From NCBI GenBank assembly GCA_025024175.1, contig QCXZ01000001.1:43518942-43582941 (forward strand): a stretch of DNA of 64,000 nucleotides, written 5' to 3'. Numbering within the stretch: position 1 is the stretch's first letter; each line of letters begins with the position of its first letter. The notes under the pieces are model-generated. The model made no database searches, was not told the DNA's origin, and saw only the letters and a list, made by a program, of their open reading frames with translations. This document shows, piece after piece, positions 1-12,780 of this stretch. Made by a program: the position numbers and the translations under genes. This DNA comes from Rhyzopertha dominica (Eukaryota; Arthropoda; Insecta; Coleoptera; Bostrichidae).

Positions 1-2430
1 TATGAATATATATGTTTATCAGTATAAGAAATAACTAAAGCATAGCCGTATCTAGCCTTGTCAAGGCTTAAAACATGTGTCAGTTACAAGTCTTTTTTGT
101 TTAATACGTATGCAGCAGATGTATTAAGGAGCAGACTTACACACCTTAAGCATCACTCTCGTTAGTTTCTCCCAGGAAGCATCGTTAATATAATGCACTT
201 GTAAGATTAGAATTCATAACAAACTCGTATGACACTGACATTAAAAAGTTAAATCATATATTCAGAGCCGTGCCCAATAGGCGAGTCGAAATTACTTGCA
301 GTCTTTGTAATCATGGTGACATAATGGTACAAGTGAAAATTATATAGAATTATCTACCTGGGTATAGAATAGATCTAATTATAGCTAAGCTGTACGTTTA
401 AATCGGGATGAAAAGATACTGCAAATATTGCAACTAAAACGAAAGTTGATTGCTAGAAATCAGAATACAGGCATATGGATGCCGAAAGAATCATTGCTAA
501 TGTCTTTTCCCTTAATTAATTTAGTTTGCAAATGCCCTACGGTAATTTAGTATAAAAAATGGCATTTGGTGCACTAACTAACAGAGCAACACTGATTTAC
601 TTATTAAATATACAATTATGATTTGGTACAAGAAAAGCTGGTTTATGTTTCAATATTTGCTGCTTGAACACTATACACATCGTATAATCGCGAAGATATA
701 AGTAGTGTCATCTTAACTGACCTAGTATTATCAGGACAGTCTTACTAACGCAAATGAAAGCAGACGTTTGGTTTAACATGGGAAGTGCTACGCATATAAA
801 AAAGTACGGTAGACATAATAATTAGCCACGTGGAAACCTGTCCATTCAACGGTTTAATACAATCTGATATCCCTCATTATAAAAACAAGCAATTTGCCAA
901 GCAGCTTCCGTATCCTCCAACAACCGTCAAAACCGTGGCATCTTTTATTGTTGCAAGTTGTCGAGAATGTTACATAATGCGAGACCGCGCAATTAGCGAA
1001 CCATTTCTTGGTCAACTAGAGGCATCAACATATTTTCAAGGCCTTCCGCGATGTATTTTAAAATGACCCATTAAGCCTTGTCTTGGATTGTTACAAATAG
1101 AGCTGATGGTATGAGTATTATGTAACGTATGACTATGTTTTCGTGACTTGCGTTATAAACTTGTTAATCCAGATAACATTATTGCAGTACTTGGGGCTTG
1201 ATTTGTTGTTTATGTCATAACTTTTTAAATCAGGACCATTTCTATTATTCGGACTAAAAAATAATTCTGTACTGTGTAGAAAGGAACATTTTTAGTGTAC
1301 ATATTGTAGTAACCCGTTTTCTATTTATTCATTATTTTTATTCCTGATGATTTAGTACGCGGTACGCGCACGCCTGAGACTTGACGTTCAGATAACGTAA
1401 AATTTTAATGTTGACGCGCATGACGCAGTTTTATAAGTTATTTAACTTTGTTTGCCCACAATGAATGTATAAAGTCATGATGGATGTATTGAACATGTTG
1501 ATTTGTAGATTAATTTCGTGATGTATATTTTGAATGTGGTTGTAGACAAGAACACGTTTATTGTTGCATGTTGTGTGTGTATATTGTTGATGTTGGTTCC
1601 TTTTATATAGTTATGGTTAGTTGTTTATGATGATATTTACCGTTTTGGGTATACTATTATGCTTTATACATACATGTTTATCACGTGTTTTGATGCTGAT
1701 ATTTTATTGGTGTATTTATTGTAGATTTTTGATTGACACGTATTCTTGTTTACAAGCTTGAATTTATAATTTGATTTATTTCTGATTTCAGTATTTAACT
1801 GTAATTTCTTTATGTTGGGACGGATATTAACTCTGCTGTGATTCTTTTGCCCCCGATAATTTCAAGTGAGTCACTGCACTTTTGTAATTTAGGAAGGTAG
1901 CTCTAGGGTAGTACAATAAATATAATAAGTTCTATTACAGTTAAAGCATATTTCAATGTGTCAACCTTCCTAATCTAGTTTTCCATAACACTACAATCCC
2001 AATCACAAGGTAAGTAAATTCATCACATCATATTGTCCTAACCAAAAGCTAACTAGACGATCACGCCATTTTGAAGGATAAAAATTGTCATACGTTTGAT
2101 TCATTGTCCGATTTCATTGGGNAAGAATCTTGGGGTTGTTACAATATACAGTAGATTATATGTAAGTACCTATATTATTTTTTTCTGGGTTAAATCTTGG
2201 TGAGCTTGAAAAAAAGAACAATGTGAAGAACTTTATACATAGGAACTTTTTGATTATCTGCGTGTGAAACTTTATCATTATAATAATATACTTGACGTAT
2301 TAAATATAAGTATAGAAGCTGTGTAATCAATAATAGGGCACTCATAAGGAGAACATGGCATATCATCATCGACAGCTTATTATTTCATCACTGACAAAAC
2401 GAAATTGTTTTATGAAGAGTATACTTAATG
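1..2430. other. AT-rich stretch without recognisable gene
   Basis: I see no conserved protein, splice-flanked open frame or clear transposon end. A short open frame at 830-1066 has no recognisable content. From about 1450 to 1830 the plus strand is unusually rich in T and G (many TTG/TGT runs), a strand skew seen in some introns and repeats, but nothing identifies it. Confidence 0.6.
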
Positions 2431-2440
2431 CAATATTTCT

Positions 2441-2470
2441 ATTTATTTATTTTTTTATTTATTTATTATT
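2441..2470. repeat. ATTT-type simple repeat at the head of an unidentified block
   Basis: An imperfect ATTT/TTTA run of about 30 bases is followed by a slightly more GC-rich block to about 2640. The arrangement resembles the TTTA tail of the LINE remnant at 3052 read on the minus strand, so this may be another LINE 3' end, but I find no coding remnant to prove it. Confidence 0.4.
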
Positions 2471-3051
2471 ACTGCTTACGTTGTAGCCTGCTATTATGGG
2501 CTAAAGCGAATGGCAGCTATTTGTCGATAGGCCTATTGCATACCTCAACATGGGCCCCATGCCTTATCTGACTACTGAAAATGTTAACTGGCTTAATCCT
2601 GTGAAGTCAGGGACACAGGGTTAAAGTAAACGCGAATGCGTTACCTAGATTACAAGTTAATTACCTAACCAAATTTTAAAACTATATCAATTAACGTTAT
2701 TATTTACTTAATCAGAATCGGTACCGATCATTAATTTATGTACTAATCCTTATTAACTAGATTCCGTTCGAAAAAAAATTCTGAGAAACTTTTCAAAAAG
2801 TGTTAATTGGAATTACAAAATTCACAATTATAGTACAATATACAACTGAGAAGGGCGTATAAAGCAAGAATAATAAAAAAAATAATAGAAGTAACTGGCC
2901 ATTTCGTGGACGTATCAGCTTACGGGACAGTATTGTAGTAGCGGCTATATATCTTCGGACCAGTGGATTCTCAATGAGTTTGCTATATAATAATAATAAT
3001 AGTGTTTCACAGCGGTGTGGGTTCACGTATTAGGCACAAATCGGCGTACAG

Positions 3052-3053
3052 AT

Positions 3054-3088
<35 letters not shown>

Positions 3089-3090
3089 TT
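3052..3090. repeat. (TTTA)n microsatellite, tail of a minus-strand LINE
   Basis: About ten nearly perfect TTTA units. Read on the minus strand it is a (TAAA)n tail lying directly 3' of decayed LINE coding sequence, which fits the simple-repeat 3' tails of Jockey/CR1-type elements. Confidence 0.85.
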
Positions 3091-3453
3091 ACAGGGGTGC
3101 GAACAGGCAAGCCCAAAGTGGCACCCACTAAAAACATAGTTATGCTAAACCTGAGAAAAACCAAACGTGAATGTTACAATTTAGTGTGTACAAAACTAAT
3201 AAGTCTATCTATATTAGCAAGAAAAAACAGTTATTGATGATAATCAAAATAGCATAATTAAGTGATAATAATATACGTATAATATACAGAAAAAAGAAGA
3301 AAAAATATATACATATAGGTCAGTATTCTTGAATACAATAAGTAAACTATAGAGCAATTATGCGATATTCAAACTACATATAAAAAACATTGTTAAGCTA
3401 AGAAAAATTTACAAACGAAATACTATTGTCTGAATTTTAGTTTTACTAAAGCT

Positions 3454-3930
3454 CTAAATTTTTTCAGAGTTATGGAAAATATCGACGTCAGAACAGTGCG
3501 TATTATACGATCTAGTAATACGGGCTAAAGGTCCATTACGACCTAAATTGGTTCGAAAGAGATATCCGCGAAATGATGGTAAAAAACGATTGTTGTACAG
3601 GGGAACACTTAAGAAGATACTAGAGAGCAAAGAGGGTGAATCAACCGAGTTATTGATTATTTTGTGAAGAAAAAGCAAATCCGCTACTAATCTTCTCTTT
3701 CCTAGGCTCATTATGTTGTACATTATTCGGATCAGCGTTGTGGTATTTACTAACTAATAGGAACCCACAACTTTAAAATGAAGATACCTTAAAAATTTGT
3801 TTTGTACCGACTGCAATCTTAATTTGTATATATCATACTGTGAAGACCACACAACAGATGCAAAATTGAGTCTGCTATAAACAAATGTAAAATAGTGTGC
3901 TAATAATATCAAAGAAAAACTACAAGTGCC
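3454..3930 (-). pseudogene. LINE ORF2 C-terminal remnant
   Basis: Two frames on the minus strand give recognisable C-terminal ORF2 residues, downstream of the reverse transcriptase domain. The upstream frame (about 3770-3930) contains FASVVWSSQYDIYKL followed by VQNKFLRYLHFK. This matches the usual LINE pattern of a Y-G/A-S-x-V-W-S-P-x-Y motif and then a VQ-K-FLR motif. The downstream frame (3454-3723) reads SLGKRRLVADLLFLHKIINN, then a block with FRTNLGRNGPLARITRSYN, which is the standard terminal block. A stop and a frameshift separate the two halves, so this is non-functional. Confidence 0.65.
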
Positions 3931-5252
3931 AGTCGTCTAAGTGACTAGGCGACTATTTAATAGAACTTGAAATTAGTAAAACTTACCCCAATTGTTACGG
4001 TTTCGTTTTCAATGCAGGTGAAGTTATAAGTAGGTATGCTCTTGTCATTTTGTAAAACTGTATAAATTTATGGAGATTATCCACATGATGTTTTTCGCTC
4101 CGCATAAAAAGACTACCATAAAATTCTTTGCAAGTATAAAGAGACAGTCATAGCACCTTTCGCTTTATAAACGCTACAATGCAACATATAACGTACGATA
4201 GAAATGGCATGTAATTGGCATATATACTGTAAATTTAAGTTTAGATTCGAAATATCATGTATTTGTTTATTTATTTCATTTGTACAAAGAAAAGGTAGAA
4301 TACATTAATTTTGCTAAAGCAGGACGCTTTAGTTTCACCTTCAGGTTCCCTGCATAGAAAACAAGTTTGCTGATGAAAGTAAAAGCCAGGTATTTAATGT
4401 GAGGGTCAATCTTTCAAAAGAAAATCTCCCTAGAGAAGAATATTTCCTTGTAGAAGAAAATTAATTTCAACATTATACTTGGTAGGCACTCGTCCATTCA
4501 CGCGCTGTAGATCTGTGAAAAATAGTTGTATACTAATTCTAATTAGCTATAAATACTTGTATTTTGGAAATGCAACGCAGTCTCACGCTGCCTTATCTGA
4601 AAATTCGAACTAAACTTGTTGAAAATGTTGTCTCTAACTATAATGTGTTGCATAGCTATCCAGGTATTTATTTATGTTCACTCATTAATGAATATACAGG
4701 GCCAGTCAAAAGTACAACGGGCTTATTTCTGTAAATATGAAAATTACAGCAAAATGTAACTAACAAAAGTTTTTTTGTGGTATGCGGTATTGCTTCGTCT
4801 ATCTTTATCGGGATAAATAAACAAAATTAATAAATGTACAATATCAGATAAGTTATTACCACGCAGTATGAAGAATGGACACATAATGTGTTTCCCAATA
4901 ATACAAACTCACACGTGTAGCGTCTGAGAATATAGCAGTATATAAAATGTTATTTGCAAAATTAGGATTATCGTTCGTCATGTCCATCATCATCGCACAA
5001 AACTGCATTCTTTTGGCAGGATGTTCTTTCTTTAGCTTATGGAGACATGTCCAGCTTCTTTAGTTTTTTAACTTTTTTAACATTGAACATTGGACAATAG
5101 GATTTCTCTCCAAATGAATATTATTAAATAAATCACAAACATCTTAATGTGAGCGTTGTTGATCTGCACAGCCAACCATCATCTGGAATTTAATTCGAGT
5201 CTCAACATATCGTAAAACTCATCTAAGATAGATATATAAAAAGTAGTATGAA
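3931..5252. other. Intergenic, with one possible solo mariner end at about 4697
   Basis: No gene seen. At 4697 the sequence after a TA dinucleotide begins CAGGGCCAGTCAAAAGT, the style of insect Tc1/mariner (IS630) termini, but I found no partner inverted end and no transposase, so it is at best a fragment. Confidence 0.4.
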
Positions 5253-5344
5253 AACGGTATGATCTATGAAAGTAAGAATTTAGGATGGCAATGCCATCTG
5301 TCAGCATTACACTGACATGATGACAAAGCAACGGTATGATCTAT
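5253..5344 (+). repeat. Hairpin repeat, single copy, flanked by a 15-bp direct duplication
   Basis: A 62-bp block (5268-5329) is bracketed by two copies of AACGGTATGATCTAT (5253-5267 and 5330-5344). The block carries the near-palindrome GATGGCAATGCCATC, then TGTCAG-N7-CTGACA, a perfect 6-bp hairpin, and ends TGATGACAAAGC. The same sequence occurs at 17459-17691 and twice at 46031-46458. The long duplication suggests insertion of the block as a unit, as seen for retroposons. Its coding capacity is nil. Confidence 0.7.
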
Positions 5345-6868
5345 ATTACCTACGTGCAGTATATCTATATCGGGTGTAGTGCTACCTGCAGTTATGTAGG
5401 TATACGTTAAAATATGAATATACAAAACGTTTTAATAATGCGCGGAGCAAGGTTTGTCACTGGGAAGCACTTATGTGAATATCTGCAAATATGCTAAAAA
5501 GCATGCATACCTTAACCAAATAAAAAGTATTTGTAAGGGATTTAGTTTAACTACCTTTTAAAAATAAAGGAAAATCTGAGACCAAATTCCACATAAATGC
5601 TGCGGCACAAATGATACATAAAAGCGTTCCAGTCCTTTACACTTTTGGCGCAAATTACACCTATTGCACTTCCTTTTAGGTAAACAGATCGAAGGGTTGA
5701 AATGATTAAAATGAAATACTTAAAGCCAAATGTTTTATATGTGTTTATTAGGTTTTTTGTTTATAACAGTCGTTTGAAACATTTGTTTTAATAGTGGTTT
5801 TTTTGCAATGATTGTAGCTATTATACATGCTCAATTATTAATTTTTATTGCTAGTAATCACCTTTGCACATAAGGGTCCGCACATACCAGACAAAAACTA
5901 AATTGAATCTAAAACCAGATTTTCAGGTTTTCAAAAACATAAAATTGAACTTATTTGAGTTTTTTTTAAGTTACGGAACAATATAAATTTTGAATTTTAT
6001 ACAAACGGAAGCATTTCTCGATACTTGTGTATTAAATGAAGCTATATTGTACAAAAACGTAAGAATGTAAAAGCTCAATATTTAAAGATAGTAATATTAC
6101 TATCTGGGCGCTCCAAAAATACACTTTGAAACGGTAAAAAATACTGAAAATAGTAATAAAGTACTCTCGACTGCTAGTGACCATAATGGATAAATAAACG
6201 ATCAGTACAAAGGGATATGATTAAACTATAAATAAAAGTGTAAATATTTATTTATAAACAATGTACTTTTTAAATGTCACTCTGATGGTTTCTATTTATA
6301 ACGATTTTTATTGTTCAAGAAAGTACATCCATTAAAAACAAATTGTTCGTCATACAAAGAACCAAATTGGGATATATTGCAAAAATAGTCATTCACAGAT
6401 TTAAACAATACGCTTACATTTTTCTGGGGTTATAATTAGAACTGTTGTCTATCATATACAATCCAGATTTTTTATATTTCTGATATTGCATTAATTTCTA
6501 AAATGTACAAAAAGTTAATATAAGTATAAAAAATATCGAAATGTAATTTCATACTTGGATAAACATTGTGAAGCTGCAATTTTGGCACTCAAATTCTACA
6601 TTTAATTTTGATAATCAATAACAAAATGTAATGTTATGTACGCCGTAGTAACGAAAAACAAAAAACGATATAGCTATAATCTGCTACCTCGTATTTACGT
6701 AAATAGTTCATAAATACGTCTTCACTTTCCCTTAATTTACTTCAAAGCTTTTGAGCTGAAACGTATACGAAAACCAAATAAGATAATCCAAACTGTCATA
6801 GTAGCACGCATCCATTTTAATAACAGATGCAGGCTATTTGCAATTACAATATGCGATAGTCACTTGCT
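5345..6868. other. AT-rich stretch without recognisable feature
   Basis: No protein, RNA gene or repeat that I recognise on either strand. Confidence 0.6.
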
Positions 6869-7271
6869 TCAAGTAGGTCCCTTCAGCTCTTTAATATAGT
6901 CAAACCGGCGTGAACTGTCATGGATCGCAAACTTCCTCTGATCCACTATCTTTAAAACCCACACGAGCGTAACTAAATCAGCTTCATCAGATGATCTTTT
7001 TACCTGATCGTAATCTAACTTCTCGTGCAGACAGTCGCTTTTTAATAGTACAAGTAATTGGATTATTTACTGTTTTCAGGTTGTTTTTGAAACCAATAAG
7101 AGAGCGTGGATAAGCCTGAATAATTCAGTAACCAAGTGGTTTATCAGATTATCACCGCTTTCAATTTTTTCGTTCATATGTGTAATTTTTGTCAAATACG
7201 ATTTTTGTCATCTTGATAATATGTACCAAGTCTACGGCTGTGATGCTACACTGTTGTTCCAAATATTTCAT
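6869..7271 (-). pseudogene. Broken reading frame of unknown identity
   Basis: On the minus strand a 37-codon frame starts at an ATG at 7271 and ends in TGA at 7161-7163. It overlaps a second frame starting at 7177 that runs 33 codons to a TGA, four codons later has a TAA, and then stays open to a TGA at 6869. The last part reads like real protein: SSDEADLVTLVWVLKIVDQR is followed by a basic stretch ending IKELKGPT. One frameshift plus two closely spaced stops would turn this into about 140 continuous codons. I do not recognise the family. It could be a decayed gene, a fragment of an unfamiliar transposon, or a chance alignment of open frames. Confidence 0.3.
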
Positions 7272-9620
7272 ATTATATCATATTAAAAATTAAACATCAA
7301 CTAAATTTATTTTCGGATATATTGTTACTGAATCCTAAAGTATATTGTAATAATTTTCATTAAACAACAAAAAATATATGAGGTGAAACAAATCTTAAAC
7401 TAATATATTACCCAAAATTCTGGACCAGACCTGCATATTTTTTTAAATATATGTGGCGACTTTTTATGTGAGAATGTAATTAAAAAGCTACTAAAGTATA
7501 ATGAACTAAGATAAATGCTCACCCATATAATGACTTTATTTGACATCTCAAAAAATGATGTTCAGATTAATATTATAGAAATCAGGACACACTCGATAAC
7601 GCGATATAGCATATCTTTAGTGTTCAGTTTTCGAGTCCCGAACAAAACTAATTTTTCTTGACTGAAATTGGCTACAAATCGAGTTCTAAGCGATACATTC
7701 TGATATACTCGTATATGCTTTAAAATTAACTGTTTCTGAAATACAGTAGGTCCAGTTATCGTCCCTAACCTTATGACGGAGGTAATTAAATTATGCTCAA
7801 AGCTTTTGTATTATTATAATTTTTGCGAAGGACACTTTGTTTTTCTCGGTACTGCTTATTCTTTAATGTTTACTTATGTTATACTTTCAAACAGTTTTGT
7901 ATCATATTTTTTATCAGTGCGTACCTGTACACTGTTTCAATAGTTTACATGTTCTAATGAACATTTGTCGTAACCTGTTTCACGTGTTATGTATTACACT
8001 TACGTATTACAGATATCTATGAACAGGGTAAGAACACTATGATACATCGCCGTGTTCCGATAAATTGGTTATATCATAGATTAATTAATTAATGAATTAA
8101 TAATTACATTAATTAATCAATAATTAGATTAATTAGTTTATCTATGGTTATACTTAACACCGCTTAATGGCGGCGTCATTTTGAATGCTACGTCCTGCCT
8201 AAACAAATGCAGATGCATACTTAGTGACGGGATCTCTTTTGCAGCAAATTTTATTCTCAGCATTTTTATTTCCCATATACTACTGTATAACGATATTGGC
8301 CACTACTTTGTCAGTTCCTGGCTCGTTAGAACATCGAATGCTTCGTAGTAGCTCATTAAGTGTAGTTCTTCGGATACAAAGTTTTTTGCTAATTTTAAAC
8401 GTCATGCTTACACATAAATAGGAAAAATTTTTTTTTCAGTTCGCTTCCAAAATTAATGCATTCTATAGGAATTTTTAAATGAATAATGATTACATTATTT
8501 GAATACGATAATAACATGCGGAAGACAAGAAATTGTCATTCAAATATGTCTGTATGACAAGATTTGCTATACTATAACAACAACATTCATCAATGAATTT
8601 GCTGTTAGGGAATTCATTAACGTCATCTTAGATTAATCTAATACTGATGAATCTATTCATTATGTTACAATTAAATAGGAAGTGCTACGGGGCATGTTAT
8701 TTATTAAAATAGCTGTTGGCGTTGTAATACCACACTGAATACTAATTAGCAATGGATTCTTTGGAATACTTGTTTATGCCATGAGGTATAAATGTAATTT
8801 CTACGGCATGCTTGATGTTTATTTCACTTGCAGTGCCTAATTAACTATTGTTCAACCTTTTCGCGATTAAGTAGCCACCTGCTTGTTTATCATGGGGTCT
8901 CAAAAAAAACTAGGCGATGATAAACCTTAACATTTACTGTAAAAACATGCCTATACTACGCAAATAGCATAGTTATAATTAACGTTATACGTCCAGCGTC
9001 CAGCAATGTCTTTTAAATAAAAACCTTACGTTCAACTATTATAGGGTGGCGCTGCATTAAATTAATTAAGAAATATTTGGTATTACATACTTCTTTAATT
9101 GGTATAAGAGCTTTAAAGATGTAAGGAATGGAAAGGATCCGCCTGTGCATAAGACAAAAATCAGTAATTTGTAATGATTTCGCTGAATCATGCGGAAAAT
9201 GATTAAGGAGACATGATCGCGTATAATTACGCGGATAAGCAAAGAGCTTCCTTGCAGGATATTGAAATCCTGTACACTGTATGTTATTAATTATACAGCA
9301 AGCAAACCGCAAGGTATTTATACTGTGAATTCGTGAAGGTTATGCTAAGTAGGCACACCAGCACATTATTACATTTTTGCATTTTAGGAATAAAAGCATT
9401 TAAATACAAAAACAAAAAGTCCTACAGCACTCTTACAGTCCTCGGGTTCAAAATAGCGCATCGGACTATAAAAATCTTATAATTCCTTTAATACATAAAT
9501 AACAATAATAAATTGAGGTTTCTTGAAGCATTCAAAATAAATTTTGTCCTTTAAAACTATAAGAACAAAATATATTTATAAAATATAAAAAAGTTACATT
9601 ACAAGTATTATCAATTTAGT
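7272..9620. other. AT-rich stretch; one AT-only foldback
   Basis: No gene recognised. The frames at 8224-8421 and 9013-9312 have no identifiable content. At 8069-8152 an AT-rich foldback built from ATTAAT words has arms ending in CATAGA and TCTATG. It may be a tiny inverted-repeat element or simple AT sequence. Confidence 0.5.
8069..8152. repeat. Imperfect AT-rich inverted repeat
   Basis: The arms start near TTATATCATAGATTAATTA and end near TAATTAGTTTATCTATGG, with the centre made of TTAATTAAT repeats. The outer pairing CATAGA/TCTATG is exact; the rest pairs because it is almost all A and T. No coding content. Confidence 0.4.
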
Positions 9621-9628
9621 GTCAAGAA
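9621..9628. repeat. 8-bp target-site duplication, left copy (GTCAAGAA)
   Basis: GTCAAGAA occurs immediately outside both ends of the hAT element (9621-9628 and 12781-12788). Eight base pairs is the diagnostic duplication length of the hAT superfamily. Confidence 0.9.
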
Positions 9629-12600
9629 TAGTGGTGTAATAGTAACGAGAAAATCACTACCCGTATGTATTCGTTATTTCAGCTCCGTGTATTCGTTACA
9701 AAATATTCGTTACTCGTTACTTTCGTTACTGTTATACGAGACGGGAACCTACTTACCAACTGAATACTCCGCGCCCGGATCCTCGCACACGTTGTACTAC
9801 CTATAGCGCAGGATACCGAATCGGTAACGAATCGTACCTATTTATTCGGTTATTAATTAATTAAATACGTAGCGAATTTGTATCAAAGAAATGGTGTATC
9901 TTGTAGCTCAGTGATGGAAAATGAAATGTGTACAAAATTAAATAATATCTCCATTACACAATTTGAACGAAAACATATATTCTTCTGAAACGCTAATAAA
10001 AACAATAATATTCTATAAAGTTATAACAAACAAATAAAAACATTATTCTTGTAACGCTAATAAAAACAATATTATTTTCTATAATATATATCTAAAAACA
10101 AAGAAACATATTCTTATGAAAAATAAATAAGCTCAAATAAAAATAGGAATAAGTATTTTAGAGTTAATCTACACAACTTAATATTTATATTTAGTCGTTT
10201 GCTATTTCAGAAATCGCTGGTTGATAAGTAAAAATAAAATCTTTTCCATTCGTTTTGGTTTTAATGAGGCACGTTTTTCAGACAATGTTTGTCCAGATTT
10301 GGAGAAAATTCTCTCTGATAGTACTGACGTAGCCATTACACATAAATATTTTTTAGCTAAGGCAGAGAGCTCTGGATACACGAGTTCCCGTGTGTGCCAC
10401 CACTTGAGCGGATTTTCTTTTCTGTACAGGAGCTTTTCCTCTGTATATTGCCTTATGGAAATGGAACTGGCAGCTACCGTGGATTTTTTAGTATGTGATG
10501 TTGGTCGCATATCGAAATCTAACCAAATAGTCTTCGTCGGGCGTTGGTTTACAATATTATTGGCATTCTTTCTAACTCTGCCTTCAGAGTATATTTTGCT
10601 TGTTCATAGTCAGAGTCGTTTAAAAATGCTTGCCTCATGAACCGTGGGTCGAAAAGAGAAGCTTTTGACAACAAAGGATGGCGTGCACTATTCTTGAATT
10701 TACCTTGAAATTCTGTCACCAGTTTATCAAACAACTGCTTCGACAATTCTTGTTGTAAGGTATTACGTAATTTGTCTAATATTCTTAGGACGCTACTATT
10801 GCATGCCAAAACTTTTGAAATAGTCACCTCTTTTTCAGAAGACATTTCTTCAGTGAGTTGTTTGAATGATTTTAAAACCTTGACAATTTCTGGAATAACC
10901 TACCATTCGCTCTCTGATAAATTTTCGACGGGGTTATGTAGTAATCCAATTTGAAATTCTCTCTAACATATCTAATGTGCTATTCCAACGAGTGATGACG
11001 TCTACTTTAAGTCTCAGGTGTGTCTGTCCAGGTCTCAATTGTTCCTGCATGTCTAGTAGCCTTTTTGAAGCAACAGGACTTCTGTGAAAATGTTCTGCGA
11101 TGCATTTAGCCTTTTTAATAATATTTTGGATTACTTCCAAATCCAAACTAGCTCGGACTATCAGATTGAAGGTATGGGCAATGCATGCAAAATGTTCCCA
11201 GCCAGATAGTCTTATTGCTGCTTTCATGTTCGCTGCATTATCTGTTACAAATGCAACGATTTTACTATTTATTTCCCATTTAGTTGTGATTTTGGTCAAC
11301 TCCTGCTTTATATAGTCCGCTGTATGCCATTCTTGACACTCGAAACATCCCAAGAGTGCTGAACGCAATTCCCAAGTGTCCTCTCGAATTATGTAATGAG
11401 CCGTCACTGCTTGGTAAGATGTTGTTGCGCGAGAAGTCCATCCATCGGTAGTGAAACATATGTATGCAGCACGTCCTAGTTCATCTTTCAGTTGTTCTCT
11501 AACTAAGGTATATTGAGCATCAAGCAAAGTATTACTAAGTATATATCGTGAAGGAATTAGGTAGTTTGGTTCAAGATAGTTGATTAAGTCAATGAAACCT
11601 GCATCTTCAACTACAGAAAGAGGTTGGAGATCTTTAATAATAAGCTTTAAGACCAAGTTATTGATTTTCTTTTCTCGAGCCATATTCATAGGTTTTCTCA
11701 TAAAAGTCGTTACGTGTGTTTGCCTATGTGTTTTTTTAAAGGATCTTTAGATGTCTTACTGGATACTTCATCTTGAAATCTTACAGCTGTATTTTCTTGA
11801 CTAGTATTAGAGTGACTTGTGGATGGTAAATGCAAATCCGATGGTTCATTAGGATCATCGGGTACAGATAACTGCGATGGCTTATGGGTCGGGAATAAGC
11901 TATCATATGAGGGGCGGTGTTTTGTTGACAAATGTTTTTTCAAATTTGTTGTTGAACCTCCTCTTACTGAATACGATGAATTACATAAATCACATTTTGC
12001 TTTATCCTCTGATTCTTTCGTGAAGAATGTCCAGAGTTTACTTCTTTTTCTACCCATACTGTAATATATGTAGGTAGTAGAATAGCGAAAAAATACTTCT
12101 ATTATACCTACCACGTAAAATATTACTTGCAATGAATTCAGTAGGTACTTCCACACCGTAGAATGTACATATATATTAATAAAGATCACCAATTTACATG
12201 TTTCAAGCTAGTCAGCTACCCTCTCCCTAATCCCAGTTACATATTTAGTTTCCTGAATTTTGGTTTTTGTCAATTAAAAATCTGAGAAATGGTAAGTACA
12301 CTGTACAATGTTTAAAATTAAATATGAATCAACAAATTCAAAAATTATCCAAGAAACATTCACAGTTAGACACATGGGCGTACTTTTCTAGACATTTTAA
12401 TATTTTTTAGTAAGTAATTTAACCTACGAATGTTTTTCGTCTTTCAAACCCAATAAAACACCTCAATTACCTTCGATGTGGAAGTATAATAAGGGAGGAT
12501 TTACCTTCTTTGCTTCACTTTAATAATATTAAGTATAATTATTAATGCTTCTTCGACACTGTCTTTCCCGCCATTCCGCGCCGACTGCAACCGTCCAACT

Positions 12601-12780
12601 TGCACCTAGCAACAAGGCATACGATTACGAACTACGAACATGACATACGAGAAACTAGTCGGTAATCGCATTTCAAAGTAACGAGTAACGATATTTTAAA
12701 GGCAGTAACGAATCGATACTTCGGTTCTGACCGGCTACCCGTTACTCAGTAACGAATACATACGGTTTGCTACAGCACTA
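9629..12780 (-). mobile_element. Full-length hAT DNA transposon with defective transposase
   Basis: The element is 3152 bp. Its left end is TAGTGGTGTAATAG and the inverted right end is TAGTGCTGTAGCAA, giving a short terminal inverted repeat of about 10 bp. A perfect 8-bp duplication, GTCAAGAA, flanks it. Both subterminal regions are crowded with variants of GTAACGAAT/ATTCGTTAC (9650-9850 and 12660-12770), typical of hAT transposase binding clusters. The transposase is on the minus strand. Intact ends and an exact duplication next to a frameshifted transposase suggest either insertion of an already dead copy mobilised in trans, or later decay of the coding region. Confidence 0.92.
10202..12057 (-). 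pseudogene. hAT transposase (BED-finger type), frameshifted
   Basis: The protein would cut and join DNA as a dimer in the nucleus. The start is taken at the ATG at 12057 (MGRKRSKLWTFF). A BED zinc finger follows, with CDLC and HLSTKH ligands (12057 to about 11930). The catalytic core frame (10934-11701) shows FTTDGWTSRATTSY with the first Asp, then FVTDNAANMKAA with the second, and a CIAH pair. The C-terminal dimerisation block (10202-10510) shows YPELSALAKKYLCVMATSV, then SERIFSKSGQ. The frame breaks near 11702, 10935 and 10545, and an in-frame TAG falls near 10890. Total length, about 600 residues, is normal for the family, so the lesions are point changes rather than large deletions. Confidence 0.88.

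Larger units (their letters stand above)
3052..3930 (-). mobile_element. 3' end of a Jockey/CR1-like non-LTR retrotransposon (LINE), 5' truncated
   Basis: This block joins a (TAAA)n 3' tail, a short 3' UTR-like stretch and the C-terminal part of a LINE ORF2 polyprotein, all on the minus strand. The upper edge near 3930 is where recognisable coding content fades. 5' truncation is normal for LINE insertions. I could not define a target-site duplication. Family assignment (Jockey or CR1 group) rests on recalled C-terminal motifs only. Confidence 0.65.

Noticed and set aside
2793..3026. 77-codon minus-strand frame next to the LINE tail
   Set aside because: No family resemblance, low complexity, and it lies on the 3' side of the LINE tail.
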